DNA of 22,564 nucleotides from positions 1-22,564 of the IMG/VR virus record IMGVR_UViG_3300025292_000014. One strand, given 5' to 3'. The stretch is from a virus. Shown one piece after another: positions 1-7,712 of the stretch. The notes under the pieces were generated by a model that saw only the letters and a list, made by a program, of their open reading frames with translations, made no database searches and was not told where the DNA came from. Numbering within the stretch: position 1 is the stretch's first letter; each line of letters begins with the position of its first letter. The translations under genes and the position numbers were made by a program.

Positions 1-363
1 TGGGTCAAACATGTGGTCTAAGAAAATACGATATAATCCTGTTTCTTCTAGCTCATCTTTAGTTTTGAAATGAATATCGAATGACTCCTTGTCTAATTCT
101 TCTTTTAGTGAAGAAAAATGCTTAATAATTAGGAATTGTAAATACTGCATAATCTTATCGTCTGAATTTAATTTATCTAATTTGTTATCTTGACAATATG
201 TAATAGTTAGGAATAATTCTTCTAAAGTTTGATTAATCTTTTTCTCTGAAAACTTTGGATAATATTCAACAAAAACATCATCTTCTTTATCTAAATAAAA
301 CTTTTGTTTCTTATGTAGTTCTTTAACACGTTCTTTTACTTGTGCTAATTTTAATTTCACCAT
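1..363 (-). CDS. Probable tail assembly protein, N-terminal part (cut by window edge)
   Basis: An open frame of 121 codons begins with ATG at 361-363 and runs off the left edge without a stop. A GGAG sits 7 nt before the start. The protein begins MVKLKLAQVKERVKELHKKQ and is highly charged and probably helical, with no recognisable catalytic motif. It directly follows the major tail protein gene. In siphophages that slot, between tail tube and tape measure, normally holds the tail assembly chaperones (lambda G/GT type), often made with a programmed frameshift. The functional call rests on position alone. The 3' end, where a slippery site would lie, is outside the window. An intrinsic terminator hairpin and a copy of the intergenic box lie in its leader. 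Confidence 0.6.
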   Translation of the reverse strand, partial: MVKLKLAQVKERVKELHKKQKFYLDKEDDVFVEYYPKFSEKKINQTLEELFLTITYCQDNKLDKLNSDDKIMQYLQFLIIKHFSSLKEELDKESFDIHFKTKDELEETGLYRIFLDHMFDP

Positions 364-391
364 TTACATTCTCCTTTTCTCCACTTAGTAA

Positions 392-424
392 ATAAGAAAA
401 GGGTACAAAATACGTACCCTTTAA
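392..424 (-). terminator. Intrinsic terminator after the major tail protein gene
   Basis: On the minus strand, AAAGGGTAC pairs with GTACCCTTT (9 bp, plus-strand positions 398-406 and 414-422) around a 7-nt loop and is followed by a T-rich tail. It lies between the tail tube gene and the next tail gene. It would set a high tail-tube to tail-assembly mRNA ratio. Confidence 0.8.
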
Positions 425-428
425 ATAA

Positions 429-442
429 TTATGTATTTATTT
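429..442 (-). promoter_or_regulatory. Intergenic box, copy 1
   Basis: Minus-strand AAATAAATACATAA directly follows the stop codon (445-447) of the major tail protein gene, 65 nt before the next start. The terminator hairpin lies between the box and that start. Confidence 0.5.
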
Positions 443-444
443 AA

Positions 445-1440
445 TTATAATATTGTTACTTCTACAATATCACGTGCAGTACCATTACTGATACGCACAA
501 TGGTAGAGTCGCCCGACGTTGCTCCTGCTGTCATAGTTACTACTCCATCAGCACTTACCGTAGCTACCATTGGATCATCAGGAGTAAACGTAACTTGCGT
601 ATTGTCCATCAATGCTACACCATATAATCCACCACGAACACCATACACAGTTAATCGCTCTGAATCGCCTGTAACAGAAGAATCAAGATCAATTTCTTGA
701 GGTGAAACAGCGATATCAATTACTTGAACATCTTCTAATGCTACTTTCTTAAATGAGATATAAGCGTAGTTACCTTTATTATCAACCAAAGATGTACCTG
801 CTAATGGTGAAGTAGATACACCATCGTGAGTCATGTTAAGTTCCAAAGCTCCATCAGGCTTAAAATGAGGGACTACAATTTGCATTTCTTCCTCTTTACC
901 ATTGTTCGTCATGATATCGCCATTAAGTACTAGTTTTACTGATTTAGGAAATGCGCTTGCTGAAATAGTGATTCCATCCATTAACTCTTTATACACATAT
1001 GCTACCTGCACTTCTTTACCTGCTAGAGTAGGGTAGCTAAAATCCTTACCTGCTGGAATTACTTGTGTATATGTGCCATTTTCATTTTCTACATTTACAC
1101 TACCCACTGGCTCATGTTCTAATGAACCTTTACCAGTAGCATCCAATACTACGAATTCATTTGCATAGTAGTCCGATAGCTCCCTTAAAATCTTAGCGTT
1201 ATTTTGCAGACTGAGATATGCATAGTTCATAGTAGCATCTTCAATAGAAAAAGAAATTTCTTTCTGGTAGTTATATTCAAATAGCTTCTGACTACCTTTA
1301 CCACCATAGATTGCTTGATTTTGAATAGCTTGAGTCATCGACGTATTCAGCAATGTCTTACCAAATAAAATTAAATCATTAGTGACACTATCATACAACT
1401 TAACATCTGCAACCGATGTTAAAAACTTATTTTCTGCCAT
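445..1440 (-). CDS. Major tail (tube) protein with C-terminal Ig-like domain
   Basis: This 331-residue protein is the probable tail tube subunit. Its position after the connector genes and before a tail assembly gene fits, as do its length, β-rich composition and lack of cysteine. Roughly residues 240-331 (from VIDIAVSPQEIDLDS to the end) look like a bacterial Ig-like (Big_2) domain, with the typical run V-ATVSADGVVTMTAGA near the end. Such domains are common C-terminal decorations on tail tube proteins and bind weakly to cell-surface glycans. The start ATG is preceded by AAAGAGGAA in a leader almost identical to that of the major capsid gene, which suggests both are expressed at high level from the same kind of signal. 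A strong terminator follows. SPβ counterparts lie in the yom cluster. I do not assign a symbol. Confidence 0.85.
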   Translation of the reverse strand: MAENKFLTSVADVKLYDSVTNDLILFGKTLLNTSMTQAIQNQAIYGGKGSQKLFEYNYQKEISFSIEDATMNYAYLSLQNNAKILRELSDYYANEFVVLDATGKGSLEHEPVGSVNVENENGTYTQVIPAGKDFSYPTLAGKEVQVAYVYKELMDGITISASAFPKSVKLVLNGDIMTNNGKEEEMQIVVPHFKPDGALELNMTHDGVSTSPLAGTSLVDNKGNYAYISFKKVALEDVQVIDIAVSPQEIDLDSSVTGDSERLTVYGVRGGLYGVALMDNTQVTFTPDDPMVATVSADGVVTMTAGATSGDSTIVRISNGTARDIVEVTIL

Positions 1441-1471
1441 ATTATATAATTCCTCTTTTCGTTAATTGTTA

Positions 1472-1486
1472 TTATGTATTTATTTA
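1472..1486 (-). promoter_or_regulatory. Intergenic box, copy 2 (before the major tail protein gene)
   Basis: Minus-strand TAAATAAATACATAA. The first TAA is the stop codon of the preceding gene. The box ends 31 nt before the tail protein ATG and starts the leader shared with the capsid gene. Confidence 0.55.
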
Positions 1487-2239
1487 ATTATTTGTAATAC
1501 CTAAGTCTTTAGAAGCTTTATTCTTGAATTTTTCAGCATCTATAGTTGAACCATCATCCTTTTTAGAATCATCAATATGACCTAACCAATGTGGCAATTT
1601 AGATTCGTCTTTAAATTCAACCATCCCAGAATATCTTGCGTTCATAATTGCTTCCGCACCTAAAATATGGTCAAATCTAGCCAATCCTTTTTGAAATTGA
1701 TATATCGTTAATTCTTCAATTTCATGATAAGGTATCTTGCCAATACAGTGATAAGACACTATCTGTTGGTCTAAACTAGCAGACCTGTTTCCACGCTTAC
1801 TTAAAAATTCTCTAGCTTCATTAATTTTCGCTTTTACCTCTGGATTTATAAACTCATCGTCTAAGTCGACCAAGTTCTGTTCGCTAATTATTGTCTTTAT
1901 TTTATCAAAATCTCTTTCACGAATAATATATTCATCATCTACAATGATTTCGTATTTTTGCTTTTCATTGACATTAATTCTGAAGTTACTTGTTTGAAGT
2001 ATTAACTCCAATAAAGATACTAATTTTACCTGAAAAGACACTAGTTCACTACTAGCCACAAACAATAAGAAATGAAGATATGACATTTTAAGAAATCTAA
2101 CGTCCTGAAGCGAGTTTTTTGACAGCATTAAACATTGAACTGCGTCATAAAAAACATCACAGTCTTTCATTTTAATCGGATGAATCAAAAGACCTTTGTA
2201 ATTTCTAGGTCTACCAAAGACATCACTTACATTAATCAT
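1484..2239 (-). CDS. Conserved phage neck or tail protein of unknown function
   Basis: A protein of 251 residues, mixed α/β, with no recognised catalytic motif. It has a hydrophobic, helical middle (around SYLHFLLFVASSELVSFQVKLVSLLELIL, residues 54-83) without a signal peptide. Its ATG overlaps the TGA of the upstream gene (ATGA, 4 bp), with GGAAG just before it, so the two are translationally coupled. It is the last of a tightly packed block of small connector genes, immediately before the tail tube gene. That placement suggests a tail completion or tail-tube-associated role, but this is inference from context. The C-terminal 40 residues are polar and probably disordered. Confidence 0.85.
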   Translation of the reverse strand: MINVSDVFGRPRNYKGLLIHPIKMKDCDVFYDAVQCLMLSKNSLQDVRFLKMSYLHFLLFVASSELVSFQVKLVSLLELILQTSNFRINVNEKQKYEIIVDDEYIIRERDFDKIKTIISEQNLVDLDDEFINPEVKAKINEAREFLSKRGNRSASLDQQIVSYHCIGKIPYHEIEELTIYQFQKGLARFDHILGAEAIMNARYSGMVEFKDESKLPHWLGHIDDSKKDDGSTIDAEKFKNKASKDLGITNN

Positions 2240-2781
2240 TTTCTTCCACTCGGTTCTTGTAATGAAGTAGTTGTATAAGCTAACTTGTAACCAATAAATC
2301 CTTTAGGAGTATTTCCGATAGGGGAGGAGAATGCCAAAATAAAATCCCCCACATCCGTAATTGAGTTGAGGAGTAGCAATTCGTTTAGTCTGTCACAAAT
2401 CCAAGTCATACGAAAATCAATGATATCAATATCTACATGTACATAAACATCAAAGTTGTAAATTTGATCAGATGCATAAGGGTTATCTTGTTGTCGTCTA
2501 GATGCTCCACTGTAGTTTTTTTGTGGTTGACGAGTACCAGTATAAAAACAAATACGAGACATTTTAGAGTCTAAAACTAAATCATAAGTTTTATCAGAGG
2601 GATTAAGTATTTTTTTGATTATCTCATCTTTCTTTTCATATCCCATACTTAATATATCTGGCTTTGATTTATCTAATGGATTATCTAGAGCATTTTTAGG
2701 TTTGTAATGAAGAAGTCTAAGTAACTGTTCGTCACTTGATAACTCAATGTATAACCTTTCTAATGCTTCTTTAAGCTTCAT
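2236..2781 (-). CDS. Probable tail terminator or tail completion protein
   Basis: 181 residues. The stretch YNFDVYVHVDIDIIDFRMTWICDRLNELL (around residues 108-136) resembles the β-strand then helix core of small tail terminator proteins (lambda gpU / HK97 gp10 type), whose genes usually lie just before the tail tube gene. This is a weak structural impression supported by position. The ATG lies within ATGA overlapping the upstream stop. A perfect AAAGGAGGT Shine-Dalgarno, the strongest in the connector block, precedes it. The protein has no membrane segment or signal sequence. Confidence 0.85.
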   Translation of the reverse strand: MKLKEALERLYIELSSDEQLLRLLHYKPKNALDNPLDKSKPDILSMGYEKKDEIIKKILNPSDKTYDLVLDSKMSRICFYTGTRQPQKNYSGASRRQQDNPYASDQIYNFDVYVHVDIDIIDFRMTWICDRLNELLLLNSITDVGDFILAFSSPIGNTPKGFIGYKLAYTTTSLQEPSGRK

Positions 2782-3446
2782 TCATCTACCTCCTTTGAAT
2801 TAGCTCTACCTTCACGTTCACCAGTAATACGTAGGATTCCTACTTTATTAATTGAGGACGATGGATCGATACGAATAATTCGATAAGTTTCATTGTATAA
2901 GCTAAATTGTTCGTTTAACTCAATAGAAGGGGCTTCAGTATAAGGGATAGTTACCATTACCTGATTTGCTAATAAGTTTACAGGTTCGTTTACATCAGCG
3001 ATAGCAGTGGAGGCATCATTCATTTTCACTACACAGGGTATTTGTATGATTTCTCCTTCAATGATGTCATAGACTGGTCTTTCTAAATTATCTACTCCGA
3101 CTTGAACCTTTTTATCTTCTAACTTAACAGGATATCTAGCGCTACATAACCGTACTTCTGCTTTTCTGTAGATTCTATTGTCTTCAGGCTTAGTTACAAC
3201 TAGCCAATAATCATTGTCATATTCAATTAAATTTCCACGTTCAATATCAACAATGTGACCAATAACTTTCATGCCTTCGCCATCAGCATCCCATTTTTGA
3301 CTCATTAAAACTTTAGCTAATTTATCATAATTGATTTTCACATCATAAGCTGAATATCCATTTAATGAACGATTCAATAAAAATAGGGAATCATTTTCTA
3401 TTTTCTTAGTTACATCGATACGGTGATAATTACTAAAGTCTCTCAT
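2778..3446 (-). CDS. Head-tail connector / neck protein
   Basis: About 222 residues, β-rich, with a central region (VIGHIVDIERGNLIEYDNDYW) that looks like the small β-barrel of head-closure or stopper proteins (SPP1 gp16 family). This assignment is tentative. Three in-frame starts compete: GTG at 3455, ATG at 3452 and ATG at 3446. I chose 3446 because GAG lies 8 nt before it, while the others have no ribosome site. The same GATGAAGATG arrangement occurs at the terminase overlap. The gene overlaps the end of the upstream 85-codon gene by 14 nt and ends in an ATGA overlap with the next gene, so it is part of a coupled block. Confidence 0.85.
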   Translation of the reverse strand: MRDFSNYHRIDVTKKIENDSLFLLNRSLNGYSAYDVKINYDKLAKVLMSQKWDADGEGMKVIGHIVDIERGNLIEYDNDYWLVVTKPEDNRIYRKAEVRLCSARYPVKLEDKKVQVGVDNLERPVYDIIEGEIIQIPCVVKMNDASTAIADVNEPVNLLANQVMVTIPYTEAPSIELNEQFSLYNETYRIIRIDPSSSINKVGILRITGEREGRANSKEVDE

Positions 3447-3690
3447 CTTCATCACTCACAATTAGTAATTGATGGGGGAGGCGACCTAAGCTTCCACTGA
3501 CGTCTAAAATGTTATTTTTAATTTCAAGTAATTTAACATCAGAATCTAAAGATAAACCAACATAATTTTCAATTAAATGTAAGGTAGCATTGTTTTTTCT
3601 TTTAAGAAACTTTAAATACATTTGAATAGGTTCAAGTCCATCAGGAAAGAAATCGTTGTTTAGATTAACTTTTATGTTTTTATGATTCAT
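3433..3690 (-). CDS. Small protein of the connector block
   Basis: 85 residues, no recognised domain. The ATG lies within ATGA overlapping the stop of the upstream gene, and GGAGG is 7 nt before it. Its place between two putative connector genes suggests a virion or neck-assembly component. Its C-terminus (VSDEDERL) is acidic. Nothing in the sequence indicates an enzymatic function. The coupled start argues that it is a real gene and not a shadow. Confidence 0.85.
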   Translation of the reverse strand: MNHKNIKVNLNNDFFPDGLEPIQMYLKFLKRKNNATLHLIENYVGLSLDSDVKLLEIKNNILDVSGSLGRLPHQLLIVSDEDERL

Positions 3691-4079
3691 AGAAAATCCT
3701 CCATAGCATTGAAAATAATTTCATCAATCAATTTTTCTTGCTCTTTGACGGAGTTATTCAATGAATCTAATTGAGTTTTAAAGTTTCTCACACCGACATC
3801 TGCTGAAAATGGATTGTATAATTTTTCATAAAACACTTTAGAATTAATTAGTTGAACTAACTTGATATAGTGGGCGAGTAAAATCAGATTATCTTCACCA
3901 GATAATCCTTCTATTGTTTCAGATGCAAAATTACAAATAGCTTTAGTTCTTAATCTATTATTCAAGAGTCTTAATGCATTTTGAATTACAGATGGAATTT
4001 GATCGGGGTGGGGGAGGTCTACATCTTCGACTTTGTAGTTTTCTAAAAATGTTTGCCAAATGTCATCAAAAGTAAGCAT
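3687..4079 (-). CDS. Probable head-tail adaptor (connector) protein
   Basis: 130 residues, largely helical (AICNFASETIEGLSGEDNLILLAHYIKLVQLINSKVF). The all-helical fold and the position after the capsid genes fit the gp15/gp6-type adaptors that attach under the portal, but I cannot see a diagnostic motif. GGTGG lies 4 nt before the ATG. It starts 11 nt after the stop of the preceding gene and overlaps the next gene by 4 nt. One oddity is a short GC-rich patch encoding DLPHPDQIP (4003-4024), which uses rare CCC codons in an otherwise AT-rich gene. See the finding on the AGGGGA motif. Confidence 0.85.
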   Translation of the reverse strand: MLTFDDIWQTFLENYKVEDVDLPHPDQIPSVIQNALRLLNNRLRTKAICNFASETIEGLSGEDNLILLAHYIKLVQLINSKVFYEKLYNPFSADVGVRNFKTQLDSLNNSVKEQEKLIDEIIFNAMEDFL

Positions 4080-4090
4080 TTGACCACCTA

Positions 4091-4561
4091 CTATTCTTTT
4101 TCAGATTTTAATTTAATCCACTCATTGATGAAGTCATTTTTACCCTTAGGTAGTCCTTCATTCTCATCATTATTTAGTTCATCAGCAATCGACTTGATGA
4201 ATTGTTTTTCTGATTGAGCAGTTACTTTATTTAATTCTGATTTCATTTTATTAATATTGCCTTTTAGCAACTTGATTACATCTTCTCGAGAATGTGAGTT
4301 GTTTTCATATGTTTCTAAATCAGGAATATTAGATTTAATTTCTTCGACGTTTGGTTGAGATTCAACTAGTTTCAATTCACCGTCACTTATAGTTGTTGTA
4401 CTATGAGCTAACCATTCAAAAAGTTCATTTGGCACTGATAACACCATATTCTTGCCGTTTTTCGAACCAGTCCAAGTAAATGTTTTAGTGCTCAAACCAT
4501 TATTATAATTAACAATGAAATCTCCACCACGTACACGTTCTAATTTTACTAATGCAGTCAT
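4091..4561 (-). CDS. Small head or neck protein (SPβ YonA position)
   Basis: 156 residues in two parts. An N-terminal β-rich half (to about residue 68) has the pattern VRGGDFIVNYNNGLSTKTFTWTGSK. A C-terminal polar helical half (IKLLKGNINKMKSELNKVTAQ and following) could form a short coiled coil. AGGAGG lies 10 nt before the ATG. It is the first gene after the capsid terminator, so it probably belongs to a separate, less expressed transcript. By order it matches yonA of SPβ. Function is unknown; a head-associated or neck role is inferred. Confidence 0.85.
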   Translation of the reverse strand: MTALVKLERVRGGDFIVNYNNGLSTKTFTWTGSKNGKNMVLSVPNELFEWLAHSTTTISDGELKLVESQPNVEEIKSNIPDLETYENNSHSREDVIKLLKGNINKMKSELNKVTAQSEKQFIKSIADELNNDENEGLPKGKNDFINEWIKLKSEKE

Positions 4562-4591
4562 TTATTAATATCCTCCTATTTTCCGTTTAAA

Positions 4592-4622
4592 AATAAAAGA
4601 GCAGGGGAGTTAACCCTACTCT
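4592..4622 (-). terminator. Intrinsic terminator after the capsid gene
   Basis: Minus-strand AGAGTAGGG pairs with CCCTGCTCT (one G·U) around a short loop and is followed by TTTTATTTTT. The G·U pair becomes A·C on the other strand, so the element is directional for the minus strand. Confidence 0.85.
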
Positions 4623-4626
4623 ATAA

Positions 4627-4637
4627 TTATGTAATTA
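4627..4637 (-). promoter_or_regulatory. Intergenic box, copy 3 (AATTACATAA form)
   Basis: Minus-strand TAATTACATAA overlaps the capsid gene stop codon (4635-4637), 65 nt before the next start. The terminator hairpin lies between. Confidence 0.5.
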
Positions 4638-5648
4638 AATTGTTAGTGCAGTATCCTTAATGAATCCAACAGCTTCACCTTGTACGAATTCGATTGCTAC
4701 TTCTTGGTTAAGGTTGATTTCTACACGCTTAAACTTAGAATCAAAAGTAGTATATTGTTCTAAAGCACCGAACTCAATAATTTTGAATGGCTTAAGACCT
4801 ACTCCACCTGCAAACATGTAACCTTCATTTACAGGTAGTTCAGTTACGGTATTACCTGAACCTGCTACGAATGGATTTACAAGTGATACAGCAGTAGTTC
4901 GACCAATACGAGCCACAGTTAAAGAGTTTGCTAATTCAGATTTTAAATCATCAGTAAGTAATTCTTTGAAAGTAGTATCAGTTGGTTGTTGGAATGCAAA
5001 ATGGTCAATAAGAGCAGTGTCAGCTACTAAAATAGGGCGACCACCATATCGACCAAGTACAGATGCAAGTTTATTGTAGTTTGGTAAAGTTAAATTTGCA
5101 CCTTGTAATACGTTCTTAGTAGGAATAGAGCCATCAGCGATAGCAGTAGCGAAAAGTTTTGAAATTGTATCCCAATATAATTGAATTTTAGCATCTGCAA
5201 CATTGTTTACTAACTTTCGGAAATAAGCAACATCTTCAGCTACTAATGATTTAACTTCATAGTAAACACCTGTTTGAAGTGAAGTAGGGGAAGCAGTACG
5301 AGTTTCGTCGCCTTCAACACGAACATGATCAACTGAAGAACCGTTAGCAGACCAAACTGCTTTAATTTTGTGTTCTTTAGGGATGTTGTATTGGAATACA
5401 GATACACCACCTGCATTTTGAATATCTGCTAAGAGTGATAAAATTTCAGTAGCTTTAGGTCGAGCAATTTCTTCTGCTTTCTTAACTACTAAATTATTAA
5501 ATTGATGTAACTCATGTTGTGACGGTAAGCCGTTACCGAACACCTCATTGATGTATTGCTTTAATTCGACTTCTTCTTGATTAGTAGTGTTTTTCTCATT
5601 TAGTACCAGTGTAAATAATTCTTCTAGTTTATCTGTTTTCCAAGCCAT
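4635..5648 (-). CDS. Major capsid protein (HK97-like fold, probable)
   Basis: 337 residues, the usual length for a compact HK97-type capsid protein. Its place after portal, protease/scaffold and decoration genes and before connector genes is the classical position. An N-terminal charged helical arm (about residues 1-70) is followed by a mixed α/β body. The C-terminal part (NEGYMFAGGVGLKPFKIIEFGALEQYTTFDSKFKRVEINLNQEVAIEF) has the strand pattern typical of the P domain. It corresponds to YonB of SPβ by order. The ATG is preceded by AAAGAGGAA. The leader, starting at the intergenic box, is almost identical to that of the major tail gene. A strong terminator follows, as expected for the most abundant virion protein. 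Confidence 0.88.
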   Translation of the reverse strand: MAWKTDKLEELFTLVLNEKNTTNQEEVELKQYINEVFGNGLPSQHELHQFNNLVVKKAEEIARPKATEILSLLADIQNAGGVSVFQYNIPKEHKIKAVWSANGSSVDHVRVEGDETRTASPTSLQTGVYYEVKSLVAEDVAYFRKLVNNVADAKIQLYWDTISKLFATAIADGSIPTKNVLQGANLTLPNYNKLASVLGRYGGRPILVADTALIDHFAFQQPTDTTFKELLTDDLKSELANSLTVARIGRTTAVSLVNPFVAGSGNTVTELPVNEGYMFAGGVGLKPFKIIEFGALEQYTTFDSKFKRVEINLNQEVAIEFVQGEAVGFIKDTALTI

Positions 5649-5679
5649 ATTATAAAATTCCTCTTTTCGTTGATTATTA

Positions 5680-5690
5680 TTATGTATTTT
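5680..5690 (-). promoter_or_regulatory. Intergenic box, copy 4 (before the capsid gene)
   Basis: Minus-strand AAAAATACATAA, ending 31 nt before the capsid ATG. It shares the spacing and flanking bases of copy 2. Confidence 0.55.
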
Positions 5691-5701
5691 TTGTTTTAAT
5701 G

Positions 5702-6232
5702 TTATTGAATTTCAAATCGAACAGTGGGTTGACCAAGAGTATAAGTAATATCTTTTTCATCTGAAACTACTGTATACTTATTACCTGCTGTAGCAAAGTC
5801 AGCGTGAGTGCCGTCTGAAATAACAAACTTTTTAGTAGCAGTGTCAAAGTGTGCTACTTGACTAGCTTTAATTCCACCTGAACCTTTAACTGCTGTATCG
5901 TCAAAGTTAGAAGCATCAAAACGAATGAACTCCTTTTGAACTAAAATACGACCACGTTCACCTTTACCATTGTAAAATTCACCTAAGTTTTCACCTAAAT
6001 AACGACGTTCAGGGGATGCGACTAAGAATCCTTTTTTAGTTTTATCTGAAAGTGGGGTAGCAGTACGTTCACCATTTTCGTTAAATCCCAGTTCTACTAA
6101 TGTAAAATTGTCTACGTCTTCAGTCATAATCGCACCATGCGGAATGTCTTGTAAGTAATCATGAGAAGAAGTGACATTACCTACAGTGTGTAAATCTTTT
6201 TCTGTTAATGCTTTAAATGCTTTAGTTGCCAT
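5702..6232 (-). CDS. Capsid decoration / head-stabilising protein (probable)
   Basis: 176 residues located between the protease/scaffold gene and the capsid gene, the normal slot for a head decoration protein (lambda gpD-like role). The sequence is β-rich, with an N-terminal part reading HDYLQDIPHGAIMTEDVDNFTLVELGF and a C-terminal part ending YTLGQPTVRFEIQ. There is no cysteine and no signal peptide. By order it matches yonC of SPβ. GAGGAA precedes the ATG, and the junctions on both sides carry the intergenic box. Decoration is inferred from position; a minor capsid protein is the main alternative. Confidence 0.8.
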   Translation of the reverse strand: MATKAFKALTEKDLHTVGNVTSSHDYLQDIPHGAIMTEDVDNFTLVELGFNENGERTATPLSDKTKKGFLVASPERRYLGENLGEFYNGKGERGRILVQKEFIRFDASNFDDTAVKGSGGIKASQVAHFDTATKKFVISDGTHADFATAGNKYTVVSDEKDITYTLGQPTVRFEIQ

Positions 6233-6256
6233 AATATTAATTTCCTCTTTTCTTAT

Positions 6257-6267
6257 TTATGTATTTT
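6257..6267 (-). promoter_or_regulatory. Intergenic box, copy 5
   Basis: Minus-strand AAAAATACATAA, beginning at the last base of the upstream stop codon (6267-6269) and 24 nt before the decoration gene start. Confidence 0.5.
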
Positions 6268-7649
6268 TAATATTTATATTTTGAATCAAAATCATTATCA
6301 ACATTGATCAAATTATCACGTTTTGAAGCAATGCCGATTACTGCATTTGTTTGAATCTTAACTTCTTCCACCTTGATCGAATCAAATAAAATCTCATTTA
6401 ATTTTAATAATGCATCTTTACCTGTATCGGATTCCTCAATAGAATTCATAATCAAGGTTTGAACTTCTTCTGATTTGAAAGTTTCCATTGCGTTTACCGC
6501 ATTGAATTTAGTCTCATATTTTTCAGTTTGCTCAGTTAATTTAGACTCACGTTGAGCGTTTAACATTTGCTCTTGGAATGGTTTTAACTGTTCAATTGTA
6601 GAGTTTAAAGAAATGATAGTGTCCGTAGCTTCATTAAACTTAGTCGCTAGAGTATCTTTTTCAGATTTAACTTCGTCCAACTTAACTTGTAACTCGTTTG
6701 TAATTGTTACCCATTCACGCTTTTCTTTAACTTCAACTTGGGATTCGATATCGACCGTTACTGTTTCGCCTGAAATAGTATAGTTGTATTTGTAATACTT
6801 CCAACCATCATTATATTCAACGTCAACAATTGCGTAAGTTTCGAATACATCAACCACCCATACCCATTCTTCACCTTGAATATGCGCTTTTACTTGATCT
6901 CGAATTTGACTACGAACATCATCATGCGATAATTCATTTAACTGAGTTTTTGTTTCAGTTTCTTCATTGGTTTCCTCTTCAGTAGTTTCAATTTTTTCTT
7001 CTTGCTCAATTTCTTCATTTGTTTCTAATTTTTCTTCTGCCAAAATATTATCCTCCTTATCCATTTCTTGATTTATAGCTTGTGCTACTAACATATTGAA
7101 TTCAGAAGTATCAATAATAGTAGCTGAGTCATACGCAGGTTTAACTTTAGTGCTTAAAATACAATGACCGTCGAAATAAATTGGCTTAAGATGGTATTCA
7201 ATATCGTCAATAATTGAAATATTTTTATATAAATATTCACAAGACATATTAACCTTAGTACCTTCGTCAATCCACTTATATAATAGGTCGCAAGCATCCT
7301 TAAATCTCGAATACCATAATAGTCCGTCAGCCATTAATACTCGTTTCGTTTCGCCATTTAGTTCAATTTCTTCTATGTAACCTTCAGTAGAAAACACTCC
7401 AATAGGAATAGTGTCACGTTTAATAACCTTTTTTCCATTAACGACTTCTTCTACGTATTCATGACTACCAAAATCATCACCATTAAACTTTGTCACGATA
7501 GGCATATTCTTCAAAGATTTAGAGCCTTCTAGTGCAACATCTTCTGAAACAATGACTCCATTTCCTGATACTTCAAAATCTAAAATTATAAAGCTACCGT
7601 ACATCTTAGTGGGGTCATTTTCGTCAAAATACAGTCTATTTAACTGCAT
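6267..7649 (-). CDS. Prohead maturation protease fused to internal scaffold
   Basis: 460 residues with three visible parts. The N-terminal 190 residues look like a herpesvirus/HK97-type prohead serine protease. Candidate catalytic residues are His63 (in FGSHEY), Ser136 (in KVNMSCEYLY) and His162. Residues about 200-240 are a very acidic, Glu/Thr-rich linker. Next is a small β domain (EEWVWVVDVFETYAIVDVEYNDGWKYYKYNY), then a long heptad-like coiled coil (about 315-385) that would serve as scaffold. It is fused to the protease as in many phages where the enzyme removes its own scaffold. It corresponds to yonD of SPβ by order and lies between portal and decoration genes. GAGGAA precedes the ATG. 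Scaffold activity is well supported by position and coiled coil. The catalytic residues are proposed from spacing only. Confidence 0.82.
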   Translation of the reverse strand: MQLNRLYFDENDPTKMYGSFIILDFEVSGNGVIVSEDVALEGSKSLKNMPIVTKFNGDDFGSHEYVEEVVNGKKVIKRDTIPIGVFSTEGYIEEIELNGETKRVLMADGLLWYSRFKDACDLLYKWIDEGTKVNMSCEYLYKNISIIDDIEYHLKPIYFDGHCILSTKVKPAYDSATIIDTSEFNMLVAQAINQEMDKEDNILAEEKLETNEEIEQEEKIETTEEETNEETETKTQLNELSHDDVRSQIRDQVKAHIQGEEWVWVVDVFETYAIVDVEYNDGWKYYKYNYTISGETVTVDIESQVEVKEKREWVTITNELQVKLDEVKSEKDTLATKFNEATDTIISLNSTIEQLKPFQEQMLNAQRESKLTEQTEKYETKFNAVNAMETFKSEEVQTLIMNSIEESDTGKDALLKLNEILFDSIKVEEVKIQTNAVIGIASKRDNLINVDNDFDSKYKY

Positions 7650-7700
7650 ATTAAAATTTCCTCTTTTTATATTTCATCACCACCTTTAAAGATTAAATGG

Positions 7701-7711
7701 TTATGTATTTA
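7701..7711 (-). promoter_or_regulatory. Intergenic box, copy 6
   Basis: Minus-strand GTAAATACATAA, just after the portal gene stop codon and 51 nt before the protease/scaffold start. Confidence 0.5.
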
Positions 7712-7712
7712 C

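Noticed and set aside
5680-5690. Intergenic boxes considered as ordinary σA -10 elements
   Set aside because: TACATA or CATAAT resembles a -10, but before the structural genes I found no -35 at 16-18 nt, and the conservation extends upstream into AATAAA. A few right-hand copies could still double as σA elements.
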